Below, one piece after another: positions 26,591 to 34,730 of a DNA stretch of 64,000 bases. Source of the DNA: Halieaceae bacterium UBA4452 (GTDB taxonomy: Bacteria; Pseudomonadota; Gammaproteobacteria; Pseudomonadales; Halieaceae); contig DGPA01000041.1 of assembly GCA_002389505.1 (NCBI GenBank), forward strand, positions 1,988 to 65,987. Direction: 5' to 3'. The notes under the pieces were generated by a model. The model saw only the letters and a program-made list of their open reading frames with translations. It did no database searches and was not told the origin of the DNA. Both the position numbers and the translations under genes were made by a program. Every line of letters begins with the position of its first letter. The first letter of the stretch is position 1.

Positions 26591-28222
26591 ATGCAAGGTT
26601 TGATGATGAACGCTCCCCTCACCATCAGTTCGATTGTGCATCACGCGGAACGCGTGCATGGGCACAAGGAAATTGTCTCGGTGACCCGAGATAACCCTCG
26701 GCACCGCTACACCTATGGGCAGGCTTTTGGTCGCGCTAGACAGTTGGCTAACGCCATCGATCGTTGGAATTTGAGCCTCGGCGACCGCATCGCGACCTTT
26801 GCGTGGAACGACTATCGGCACCTTGAAACCTACTACGCATCCGCGTGCTCGGGGTATGTCTGCCACACCATTAATCCCCGCCTATTTCCCGAACAGATCG
26901 TCTATATTATCAATCATGCTGACGACCAATGGGTGTTCCTTGATCCCGATTTTTGGCCCATTGTGGAGGCCGTTGCAGATCAGTGTCCCGGGGTAAAGGG
27001 CTGGGTAATAATGACGGTTCCCGAGCACATGCCCGAGACTGAGCGCGACAATGTCTTGTGTTACGAGGCGCTGATCGCAGAAGAAAACCGTGAATTTGAC
27101 TGGCCTGAACTCGACGAAAATACCGCGTGCTCGCTGTGCTATACGTCGGGCACGACGGGCAACCCAAAAGGGGTCTTGTATAGCCATCGCTCCACTGTAC
27201 TGCATACCTACGCCACGCTAATGCCGGATACCTTGGGTATCTCCTGCCGCGACGTGGTCATGCCTATCGTTCCCATGTTTCATGTCAATGCCTGGGGGAA
27301 TCCTTATGCCTGTCCGGTGGCGGGGGCGAAAATGGTGATGCCCGGAGCTAAAATGGGGGATGGCGAGACACTGGCGACATTGATCAATGAAGAGGGTGTC
27401 ACGATGTCGGCCGGGGTGCCCACCGTGTGGCTGAATTTACTGAATCACTTGCGCGCCAGCGGTCAGCGGGTGGAGACCCTCGAACGTATCATTGTGGGTG
27501 GGTCCGCCTGTCCGTTATCGGTCATGGAAGCATTTGATGCTTACGGTGTTGATACTCGTCATGCTTGGGGTATGACTGAGATGAGTCCTCTAGGGACCAC
27601 CAACGCGGCAGGTGCACAGCGCGAAGGTTTCACCGCTGAGGACTTCGCCAAAGTGCGCACTAACGTTGGGACACCGGTGTTTGGCGTTGAGGTGAAGATT
27701 ACCGACGATGATAATCAGGCGTTACCCTGGGACGGTAAAGCCTTTGGCTCGCTGAAAGTGCGTGGTCCATGGGTTTGCAGCAGTTACTTCAAGCTCGATG
27801 ATTCAGAGGCACACGCCGAATCTGGCTGGTTTGAAACCGGGGATGTTGCCACCGTCAATCGGGATGGCTACGTGTCGATCACCGACCGCACCAAGGATGT
27901 CATTAAATCGGGTGGTGAATGGATTTCTTCCATTGAGGTAGAAAATTGCGCCACTGGCCATCCCAAGGTGGCTGAAGCCGCTGTGATTGGTCGTCTTCAT
28001 CCGAAGTGGGGAGAACGGCCGCTGTTAATCGTAGTGCGCAACGAGGACAGTGCAGCGTTGACTGGTGATGATCTTAAGGGTTACCTCGATGGCAAAATTG
28101 CTAAATGGTGGATCCCCGATGACGTACAGTTTATTGATGCCATGCCGCACACGGCAACGGGCAAGATACAAAAAATGGATCTGCGTGACATGTTCGCCGA
28201 CTATCAGTTTCCAGACGCATAA
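26591..28222 (+). CDS. Acyl-CoA ligase of the AlkK/DmdB type
   Basis: ATP-dependent acid:CoA ligase that activates a carboxylate through an acyl-AMP. From ATG 26591, six bases after GAGG, it has 543 residues. The AMP-binding motif is CYTSGTTGNPKGVLYSHRS, the adenine region is HAWGMTEMSPLGT, and the C-terminal lid has the hinge/catalytic elements WFETGDVA, DRTKDVIKSGGEWIS and the lysine in TATGKIQKMDL. This subfamily includes medium-chain fatty-acid ligase AlkK and methylmercaptopropionate-CoA ligase DmdB from DMSP users; the two cannot be separated by eye. Upstream ATG/TTG codons at 26573-26579 lack a ribosome site. Confidence 0.88.
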   Translation: MQGLMMNAPLTISSIVHHAERVHGHKEIVSVTRDNPRHRYTYGQAFGRARQLANAIDRWNLSLGDRIATFAWNDYRHLETYYASACSGYVCHTINPRLFPEQIVYIINHADDQWVFLDPDFWPIVEAVADQCPGVKGWVIMTVPEHMPETERDNVLCYEALIAEENREFDWPELDENTACSLCYTSGTTGNPKGVLYSHRSTVLHTYATLMPDTLGISCRDVVMPIVPMFHVNAWGNPYACPVAGAKMVMPGAKMGDGETLATLINEEGVTMSAGVPTVWLNLLNHLRASGQRVETLERIIVGGSACPLSVMEAFDAYGVDTRHAWGMTEMSPLGTTNAAGAQREGFTAEDFAKVRTNVGTPVFGVEVKITDDDNQALPWDGKAFGSLKVRGPWVCSSYFKLDDSEAHAESGWFETGDVATVNRDGYVSITDRTKDVIKSGGEWISSIEVENCATGHPKVAEAAVIGRLHPKWGERPLLIVVRNEDSAALTGDDLKGYLDGKIAKWWIPDDVQFIDAMPHTATGKIQKMDLRDMFADYQFPDA

Positions 28223-28304
28223 CGAGCAACCCTGTGTTAGCAGCTGCGTCATTGTATTGGCTATGGGGTACTAAACTATAAGACTGCAGCGCCTACTACA
28301 TCTG

Positions 28305-29543
28305 GTGGCTCGTGCACTCATATTATTGAGAGCACGGCGGATTCGGGCGCTGCTGGAAAAGATAAGTCGCCTGTCCTTTAGGCCTGGCCATAGGCTGAAT
28401 GCAGATGAATTACCGAAACTATTGTCTAAGGCAACCCGACGCTTAATCATTGTTGATGCATCGCACGGTGGAGGCGCTTCAACAGCGAGTGTGAACGCAG
28501 AAAATAGCTATCTTGCCGATGGCTGGATGGTTTGTCGTCTTGGGATTGACTCCTTGGGCACACTGACCCTGCGGATTCAATCAGCGGTAGAGCGAGATGC
28601 TGTCATAGAGCGGCATGTAGTCGCATTACCTTCATTGGATCTGTCGCTTTTCCAGGCGATCCGCGTCGACTCTCTTGAGGGTTTTGTTGATCCATTTACC
28701 ATGGCGAACTGGCTTGCCAAAGGGGCGCAAAGCGGGTGTGAACTGTTTATCCAATGGCATGATCATTACATGATTTGCCCCTCACATTTTCTATTGGACA
28801 GCCAGTCTAATTATTGTGATGTGCCCCCCGATCCAGTCTGCGCCAGGTGTTTACCTGCGAACAACCACTGTCAGAAAGCTTCACTCCGATCCGTACAGGT
28901 TACTCAATGGCGAACTCATTGGTCCTCAGTTCTGATGTCTGCCACCTCAGTTTCAGTATTTTCACCGTCGAGTCTCAATTTGGTACGGCGCGTGTGGCCA
29001 GAGTTGCCCGAGGAGAAAATAGTTGTTGAGCCGCACCAGCTACCGCCAATGGCAACGCTGCCTGACAGCTATAGTGGCGCCTCGAATGCACCCATTCATG
29101 TCGCGGTTGTCGGTCGAATAGGGATTCACAAGGGCGCGGCGAAGGTGCTGGCACTGGCACAGCAATATAGGCAGTTACCTCTGGATAATAAGATAACGGT
29201 TATCGGTACCATTGATATCAATACCCCGAATCACATAGTTACGGAGACTGGACCCTATGACCCAGCAGACCTACCATTACTGTGGGCCGACAGACGGCTC
29301 GACGTTGCCTGGTTTCCATCAATATGGCCGGAGACCTTTAGCTATGTGCTGCACGAATTAATGCAGCTCGGTGTTCCGATTTTGGCATTCGATATGGGTG
29401 CACAGGGCGATTATTTAAAAAACTATCGATGGGGTCGCTTGCTGAAGTCTGGTTCGACGGCTGCCGCTACTGCAGTTGCGCTGCAAGAATTGGCTGAAGA
29501 CTATCGAATGGCGCAGGAGCAAGGGAGTGACAATCAACGGTAA
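28305..29543 (+). CDS. Glycosyltransferase, GT4-like
   Basis: Probable retaining GT-B glycosyltransferase of 412 residues, cytoplasmic, transferring a sugar from a nucleotide donor. The N-terminal half has IIVDASHGGGAS and FIQWHDHYMICPSHFLL followed by a four-cysteine cluster (CDVPPDPVCARCLPANNHC), an arrangement found in surface-polysaccharide transferases. The C-terminal half has VAVVGRIGIHKGA and the donor-site stretch WFPSIWPETFSYVLHE. The start (GTG 28305) has no convincing ribosome site. No other polysaccharide gene is nearby, so acceptor and pathway are unknown; it may be a single-gene insertion between lipid-activation and MFS genes. Confidence 0.75.
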   Translation: MARALILLRARRIRALLEKISRLSFRPGHRLNADELPKLLSKATRRLIIVDASHGGGASTASVNAENSYLADGWMVCRLGIDSLGTLTLRIQSAVERDAVIERHVVALPSLDLSLFQAIRVDSLEGFVDPFTMANWLAKGAQSGCELFIQWHDHYMICPSHFLLDSQSNYCDVPPDPVCARCLPANNHCQKASLRSVQVTQWRTHWSSVLMSATSVSVFSPSSLNLVRRVWPELPEEKIVVEPHQLPPMATLPDSYSGASNAPIHVAVVGRIGIHKGAAKVLALAQQYRQLPLDNKITVIGTIDINTPNHIVTETGPYDPADLPLLWADRRLDVAWFPSIWPETFSYVLHELMQLGVPILAFDMGAQGDYLKNYRWGRLLKSGSTAAATAVALQELAEDYRMAQEQGSDNQR

Positions 29544-29744
29544 CCGTCGAGCATTGTTAGTCGCTGGCGCTATGGCTAAATGAGTCGCGAGCACACGCAC
29601 TTATTTTTGGCGGAACAATAAGTTTGACAGGCTATTCTCTTTGTGGGACATCAAGAGGGCACATTTCTGCTCGTTTACGGCGTGCTTTGTCCCAACGGCT
29701 TGTTTGATGTCCTGATGGATCTTACTCATGAAAAAAATAACGCT

Positions 29745-31013
29745 ATGTTAGAGAGATTTCGTTTAGGTAGCTCGGCCATTATTAATCGCCGTATGCTCAC
29801 TTGTATTTTTACCGGGTTGGCGTCGGGTATGCCTCTCTACTTGCTTATTCAGCTGGTGCCTGCTTGGCTTCGAGATTCAGGGGTGTCTCTTGCTGAAATT
29901 GGCTTATTTGCCCTAGTTGGGCTTCCCTACTCCTGGAAGTTTGTGTGGGCGCCACTCATGGACCGCTGGCAGTTGCCCTTGGGTTTGCGTCGAGGTTGGA
30001 TGCTCTTTGCTCAGCTCGGATTGATCATTGCTATTGGCGCGTTGGGCGGCATAGACCCGCTCAATAATACGCGATTAGTCGCAGTTATCGCCGTGATCAT
30101 TGCTATTTTTAGTGCGACCCAGGATGTGGCTATTGACGCTTATCGGCGGGAATTACTTCCAGATGCCGAGCTAGGATTGGGTAATTCAATCCATGTACAG
30201 GCCTACCGTATTTCCAGCTTAGTACCTGGCTCGCTGTCCTTAATACTGGCCGATATGCTGCCTTGGCCACTGGTTTTTTGGATAACCGCTGGGTTTATGG
30301 CGGTGGGTGTAGCGATGTCTCTAGTCGTGGCTGAGCCTCACCGAGAGGTGGCACCTAAGGTCGGCTTGTCGGAATCGGTGGTGGCGCCCTTTCGCGAGTA
30401 TGCCCAGCGACGCGGATGGCAGAGCTTGCTACTGGCGCTGACCTTTATGGTGGCCTATAAGCTCGGGGATAACATGGCGACTGCACTGGCTACGCCGTTC
30501 TACTTGGATTTGGGGTTTAGCAAAACGGAAATAGGCTTAGTGGCGAAACACGCGGCGCTGTGGCCGGCGATTTTTGGCGGACTGGTGGGTGGCGTACTCA
30601 TGATTCGCCTAGGTATTAACCGCGCGCTGTGGATATTTGGTGGCATTCAGCTATCGAGCATTCTGGGATTTGCCTATTTGGCAAGCCAAGGAGCTGTTTT
30701 ATGGTTACTGGCTGCGGTGATTGGCTTTGAGTACCTGGGTGTTGGGCTCGGTACCGCCGCGTTCACTGCATTTATTGCCCGAGAGTCCAGTAAGACCTTC
30801 GCGGCCACGCAATTTGCTCTATTTACCGCCCTAGCCGCATTGCCACGCAGTCTCGCCAATGCCACAACCGGGGTACTAGTCGAGCAAGTGGGTTGGGTAG
30901 AGTTTTTTTTACTGTGCTCTGTTGTGGGTATACCGGGCATGGTGTTGTTGTTCTGGGTCGCACCATGGGGGGGCGATGATTTGCAGCCCGATAGCCCGGT
31001 TATCTCGGACTAA
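29745..31013 (+). CDS. AmpG-like MFS permease
   Basis: Inner-membrane major facilitator of 12 predicted helices (422 residues from ATG 29745). The opening block IFTGLASGMPLYLL and the loop after helix 2 (YSWKFVWAPLMDRW) match the AmpG family, which imports anhydromuropeptides for peptidoglycan recycling; relatives move other substrates, including acetyl-CoA-type transporters. In-frame alternatives start at ATG 29715 or further up at 29643; alignment with E. coli AmpG favours 29745. Neither beta-lactamase nor recycling enzymes are adjacent, so AmpG function is likely but not certain. Confidence 0.8.
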   Translation: MLERFRLGSSAIINRRMLTCIFTGLASGMPLYLLIQLVPAWLRDSGVSLAEIGLFALVGLPYSWKFVWAPLMDRWQLPLGLRRGWMLFAQLGLIIAIGALGGIDPLNNTRLVAVIAVIIAIFSATQDVAIDAYRRELLPDAELGLGNSIHVQAYRISSLVPGSLSLILADMLPWPLVFWITAGFMAVGVAMSLVVAEPHREVAPKVGLSESVVAPFREYAQRRGWQSLLLALTFMVAYKLGDNMATALATPFYLDLGFSKTEIGLVAKHAALWPAIFGGLVGGVLMIRLGINRALWIFGGIQLSSILGFAYLASQGAVLWLLAAVIGFEYLGVGLGTAAFTAFIARESSKTFAATQFALFTALAALPRSLANATTGVLVEQVGWVEFFLLCSVVGIPGMVLLFWVAPWGGDDLQPDSPVISD

Positions 31014-31023
31014 GGAGCTTTTT

Positions 31024-31527
31024 ATGCGATGGTTATTACTCCTCTATCCTTGGCTTGAACTGTTGAGCCTTATTCAACTGGGTGTAGAAACCACGGCACT
31101 GATAGCCCTCGGCTGGGTCATCGCTATGGTGGGATTGGGCGCCACAATGCTGCGCCGTGTCGGAACCGCGAGTATTGCCCGGTTGAGGGAGGCCCAGCGA
31201 GGCGGTAGCTTGCAACAGCACCTCTTCATCGATGACATGGCGGTGGTGGTGGCGGCGCTATTACTTATTATTCCGGGATTATTATCCGATTTTTTTGCCA
31301 TTGTTGTGCTCATTGGCCCGCTGCGTCGAGGCCTCGCGCGATGGCTGACGACTCGAACGCCGGCTCAAACACCCTTTAGCGGCTCGGGCAGCGCTACGGC
31401 TCGAGATTCAACCATCCACCGAGCAGACATTCGTGAGGCCGGGGTTACCCTCGAAGGCACGTTTGAGCGGGTGGATGAGCAGGACGGTGCCGACAAGCCG
31501 AGCCACGAAGACAAAAACCTGCACTGA
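31024..31527 (+). CDS. fxsA: FxsA family cytoplasmic membrane protein
   Basis: Small membrane protein of 167 residues, four hydrophobic segments within about residues 1-105 and a polar C-terminal tail. The pattern LYPWLELLSLIQLG, a Gly-rich second helix, and IPGLLSDFFAIVVLIGPLR is diagnostic of FxsA (suppressor of F-plasmid exclusion of phage T7 in E. coli). Start ATG 31024 has AAGGAG eight bases upstream. The gene commonly sits directly upstream of groESL, as here. Molecular function is not known. Confidence 0.9.
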   Translation: MRWLLLLYPWLELLSLIQLGVETTALIALGWVIAMVGLGATMLRRVGTASIARLREAQRGGSLQQHLFIDDMAVVVAALLLIIPGLLSDFFAIVVLIGPLRRGLARWLTTRTPAQTPFSGSGSATARDSTIHRADIREAGVTLEGTFERVDEQDGADKPSHEDKNLH

Positions 31528-31588
31528 GCTCCCACTGTCAGCTGCTACAGAGGCAATATAGCGAGTTCCACCCGGTTTCAGCGATGTT

Positions 31589-31615
31589 TTAGCAGTCTTA
31601 GTAAAAGAGTGCTAA
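31589..31615 (+). promoter_or_regulatory. CIRCE-like HrcA operator upstream of groESL
   Basis: TTAGCAGTC-(9 bases)-GAGTGCTAA matches the CIRCE consensus TTAGCACTC-N9-GAGTGCTAA at 17 of 18 positions. The inverted repeat extends outward to 12 bp arms (31583-31594 and 31610-31621). HrcA is the known CIRCE-binding repressor; its gene is not in the window. The element lies just upstream of the heat-shock promoter. Confidence 0.85.
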
Positions 31616-31622
31616 AACATCC

Positions 31623-31650
31623 CTTGAAACCTGTTTTGAAGTCCCCATAT
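31623..31650 (+). promoter_or_regulatory. Sigma-32 heat-shock promoter of groESL
   Basis: CTTGAAA (31623-31629), 13 bases, then CCCCATAT (31643-31650) matches the RpoH consensus CTTGAAA-N11-16-CCCCATnT perfectly. Transcription should begin near 31657, about 57 bases before groES. Confidence 0.85.
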
Positions 31651-31713
31651 TAAAGGGGAACCTCGATGATGAGGTCTTGTAACCCTATTAATAACTGGTG
31701 GAGAACATAACCG

Positions 31714-32004
31714 ATGAATATCCGTCCGCTGTACGACCGCGTTGTCGTTCGTCGCAAGGAAGAAGAGCAAACCACTGCCGGTGGCATTGTGTTACCCGGA
31801 TCTGCTCAGGAAAAGCCCAATCAGGGCGAAGTGGTAGCAGTAGGTGATGGCAAGGTTCTGGACAATGGTGAACAGCGTCCACTGGCCGTTAAAGTAGGCG
31901 ACACCGTCGTCTTTGGCCAGTACGCCGGTAATAACACCATCGAAATTAATGGTGAAGAACTCATCCTTATGGGTGAGAGCGAAATCTACGCCGTCGTCGA
32001 GTAA
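31714..32004 (+). CDS. groES: Co-chaperonin GroES
   Basis: Heptameric lid of the GroEL folding chamber. The 96-residue protein begins MNIRPLYDRVVVRRKEEE and contains the mobile-loop region TTAGGIVLPGSAQEKP and the roof/core block YAGNNTIEINGEELILMGESEIYAV, all typical. GGAGA precedes ATG 31714. First gene of groESL behind a CIRCE operator and a sigma-32 promoter; groEL follows after 40 bases. Confidence 0.98.
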   Translation: MNIRPLYDRVVVRRKEEEQTTAGGIVLPGSAQEKPNQGEVVAVGDGKVLDNGEQRPLAVKVGDTVVFGQYAGNNTIEINGEELILMGESEIYAVVE

Positions 32005-32044
32005 ATTGTCTCGCTAACGAATCTGACATTGAAGGAACAAAATC

Positions 32045-33697
32045 ATGGCAGCTAAAGATGTACATTTTGGCGACAAAGCTCGTCAGCAAATGCTTAAAGG
32101 CGTGAACGTTCTCGCCGACGCAGTTAAAGCAACACTCGGTCCAAAAGGCCGCAACGTTATCCTAGAGAAGTCTTTCGGTGCTCCAACCGTCACTAAAGAT
32201 GGGGTATCGGTGGCGAAGGAAATTGAACTTGACAATCGTTTCGAGAATATGGGCGCGCAGATGCTCAAAGAGGTAGCATCACAGGCCTCTGACGCTGCGG
32301 GTGATGGCACTACCACAGCAACAGTCCTTGCCCAATCCATCGTTAACGAAGGATTGAAGGCCGTTGCTGCGGGTATGAACCCAATGGACTTAAAGCGCGG
32401 TATCGATAAAGCCGTCGCGGCCGCTGTTGAGGCGGTCAAAGGCATGTCGACGCCCTGCGAAGACAACAAGGCCATTGCTCAAGTGGGTACCATTTCAGCT
32501 AATAGCGACACCTCGGTCGGTGAAATCATTGCAGATGCAATGGGCAAAGTCGGCAAAGAAGGCGTTATTACGGTTGAAGAAGGCTCGGGACTAGAGAACG
32601 AGCTGGATGTGGTTGAGGGTATGCAGTTCGATCGCGGCTACCTCTCGCCCTACTTTATTAACAATCAAGACAACATGCAGGCAGAAATCGAAGATCCGTT
32701 CATTCTGCTCGTTGACAAGAAAATCTCCAACATCCGCGAAATGTTGCCCGTGCTTGAGCAAGTAGCTAAGGCCTCCAAGCCGTTGGTTATTGTTGCCGAA
32801 GATGTCGAGGGCGAGGCGTTGGCTACTTTGGTCGTCAACAACATGCGCGGTATTGTCAAAGTCGCCGCTTGTAAGGCACCAGGTTTTGGTGATCGCCGCA
32901 AGGCTATGCTTCAGGACATCGCCATTCTCTCCGGTGGTACGGTTATTTCCGAAGAAGTGGGTCTGGACCTCGAGTCCACTACCCTTGAGCACCTGGGAAC
33001 GGCAAAGCGCGTCACTATGGACAAAGACAATACCATTATTGTCGACGGTGCCGGTGATGCTGAAGCTATTAAGGCACGCGTCAGCGAAATTCGTGTCCAG
33101 ATTGACAACACCAGCTCTGATTACGACCGAGAGAAACTCCAGGAGCGTGTTGCAAAACTCGCTGGTGGCGTAGCGGTGATCAAAGTCGGTGCGGCAACTG
33201 AGTTTGAAATGAAAGAGAAGAAAGCTCGCGTTGAAGATGCTTTACACGCGACACGTGCGGCGGTCGAGGAAGGTGTAGTACCCGGAGGTGGTGTGGCCCT
33301 CATTCGTGCCATTGCTACGGTAGGGTCACTCACTGGTGACAACGAAGATCAGAACATTGGCATCGCAGCAGCCTTGCGCGCCATGGAAAGCCCCCTTCGT
33401 CAAATCGTAGAGAACGCCGGGGATGAAGCCTCTGTGGTGCTCGACAAGATCCGTCACGGTGAAGGTAACTTCGGCTTCAACGCAGCGACCGGTGAGTACG
33501 GCGACATGATTGAGATGGGCATTCTTGACCCAGCAAAAGTAACGCGCTCTGCACTGCAGGCGGCGGGTTCGGTTGCCGGTCTTATGATTACCACTCAGGT
33601 TATGATTGCTGATGCGCCAAAAGAGGAAGCTGCCGGTGGCGGTATGCCCGATATGGGCGGAATGGGTGGAATGGGCGGAATGGGCGGCATGATGTAG
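32045..33697 (+). CDS. groEL: Chaperonin GroEL
   Basis: ATP-driven tetradecameric chaperonin of 550 residues. The N-terminal AAKDVHFGDKARQQML, the nucleotide-site GDGTTTATVLAQ with catalytic Asp, VVPGGGVALIRA and the C-terminal run of GGM repeats ending MM are standard. AAGGAAC precedes the ATG. The gene ends just before a strong terminator. Codon use looks more biased than in neighbours, as expected for a highly expressed gene. Confidence 0.99.
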   Translation: MAAKDVHFGDKARQQMLKGVNVLADAVKATLGPKGRNVILEKSFGAPTVTKDGVSVAKEIELDNRFENMGAQMLKEVASQASDAAGDGTTTATVLAQSIVNEGLKAVAAGMNPMDLKRGIDKAVAAAVEAVKGMSTPCEDNKAIAQVGTISANSDTSVGEIIADAMGKVGKEGVITVEEGSGLENELDVVEGMQFDRGYLSPYFINNQDNMQAEIEDPFILLVDKKISNIREMLPVLEQVAKASKPLVIVAEDVEGEALATLVVNNMRGIVKVAACKAPGFGDRRKAMLQDIAILSGGTVISEEVGLDLESTTLEHLGTAKRVTMDKDNTIIVDGAGDAEAIKARVSEIRVQIDNTSSDYDREKLQERVAKLAGGVAVIKVGAATEFEMKEKKARVEDALHATRAAVEEGVVPGGGVALIRAIATVGSLTGDNEDQNIGIAAALRAMESPLRQIVENAGDEASVVLDKIRHGEGNFGFNAATGEYGDMIEMGILDPAKVTRSALQAAGSVAGLMITTQVMIADAPKEEAAGGGMPDMGGMGGMGGMGGMM

Positions 33698-33712
33698 ACG
33701 GCCTTTTCTGTG

Positions 33713-33748
33713 AACGAAAAAACCCGGCTTTGGCCGGGTTTTTTCGTT
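33713..33748 (+). terminator. Strong intrinsic terminator after groEL
   Basis: A 16-bp perfect stem (33713-33728 with 33733-33748), loop TTTG, core CCCGGC/GCCGGG, with six T in the 3' arm preceded by six A in the 5' arm, so it can work in both directions. Confidence 0.93.
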
Positions 33749-33913
33749 ATGGCCAAGCATAAACGGTCATCGAGCGTTAGCCAATCGGCGATAAACGCGC
33801 GTGCATAAGCGCGTGCTAAATGCTTTCTTGGCGCCTATACTGCAGCTATAGTTTATTATGGAAAGAAAAACGTTCATTAGTGAACACCCCTAAACACAGC
33901 AGGAGAGCATCCT

Positions 33914-34528
33914 ATGTATGAGATTGAATTCCTTGGTCGTTATTTTCATGTGCTGGCTGGCATTGTCTGGATAGGCATGCTGTATTACTTCAACTTTGTG
34001 CAAACCGAATATTTTAAGGAAGCCGAAGCGGGCGCCAAGACCGACGCTATGGCCAAGTTGGCGCCTCGAGCCCTGTGGTGGTTCCGTTGGGGCGCCATGC
34101 TCACCTTCCTGACCGGTGCCTACTTATTCCATAAAGTGGGCGCTCTGGGCGCGACCATGCCCGCTATCTGGATGGGTGCGCTGGCGGGCACTTTTATGTT
34201 CCTCAACGTCTGGTTGATTATTTGGCCCAAGCAACAAATTGTCCTAGGTATGAAAGAGGGGGATGGACCCGCAGCCGCGGCTAAAGCCGGTTTGGCGAGT
34301 CGCACTAACACCCTGTTGTCTGGCCCTATGTTGTTGGGCATGCTGGCCTCTAAGCACTTGCCATTGGCTGGTACCGATACGGGTCTCTATGCGGCACTCG
34401 GCCTGATTGTGCTGCTTGAGCTCAATGCGCTGTTTGGTGGCCAAGGGCCCATGAAGTCCGTCTTGGGCGTGGTGCATAGTTCATTGGCATTAACCTTAGT
34501 GATCTGGGGTTTATTGAACTTCCTCTGA
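33914..34528 (+). CDS. PuuD-like (urate hydroxylase N-terminal type) membrane protein
   Basis: Inner-membrane protein of 204 residues with about five to six helices: 8-28, 58-78, 90-110, 130-150, 157-175 and 180-203. The opening YFHVLAGIVWIGMLYYFNFVQ with its conserved His and the PRALWWFRWGAM block resemble the membrane domain of PuuD-type urate hydroxylases, which can bind haem. The C-terminal cytochrome c domain of full-length PuuD is absent, and no purine-degradation genes are near, so urate oxidation is doubtful. Start ATG 33914 has AGGAGA nine bases upstream. Single-gene unit between two terminators. Confidence 0.68.
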   Translation: MYEIEFLGRYFHVLAGIVWIGMLYYFNFVQTEYFKEAEAGAKTDAMAKLAPRALWWFRWGAMLTFLTGAYLFHKVGALGATMPAIWMGALAGTFMFLNVWLIIWPKQQIVLGMKEGDGPAAAAKAGLASRTNTLLSGPMLLGMLASKHLPLAGTDTGLYAALGLIVLLELNALFGGQGPMKSVLGVVHSSLALTLVIWGLLNFL

Positions 34529-34552
34529 GATGGGTTGGTTGCAACGCTAAAG

Positions 34553-34575
34553 GCAGTCCGCGGGGCTGCTTTTTT
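34553..34575 (+). terminator. Intrinsic terminator after the PuuD-like gene
   Basis: GCAGTCC (34553-34559) pairs with GGGCTGC (34563-34569, one G-T pair) over a 3-base loop, followed by TTTTTT. It lies 24 bases after the stop. Confidence 0.85.
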
Positions 34576-34730
34576 ATTAACGGGGGACGAGCGTGTGCCG
34601 CCGTCATCGAGGCTACCTATTTCCAAGGGCAGCTCCCCCGAAGCGCTCGTTAATCACTCAGCAAGCATCGGTGAATCGACTTGCAGGTCGAGCTATACTG
34701 TAGTGGCTGTGTACAAGGGACCCTGTGCTT

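Noticed and set aside
33620..33697. Tandem GGA/ATG-rich repeat at the end of groEL
   Set aside because: Encodes the normal GGM-repeat C-terminal tail of GroEL, not a separate repeat element.
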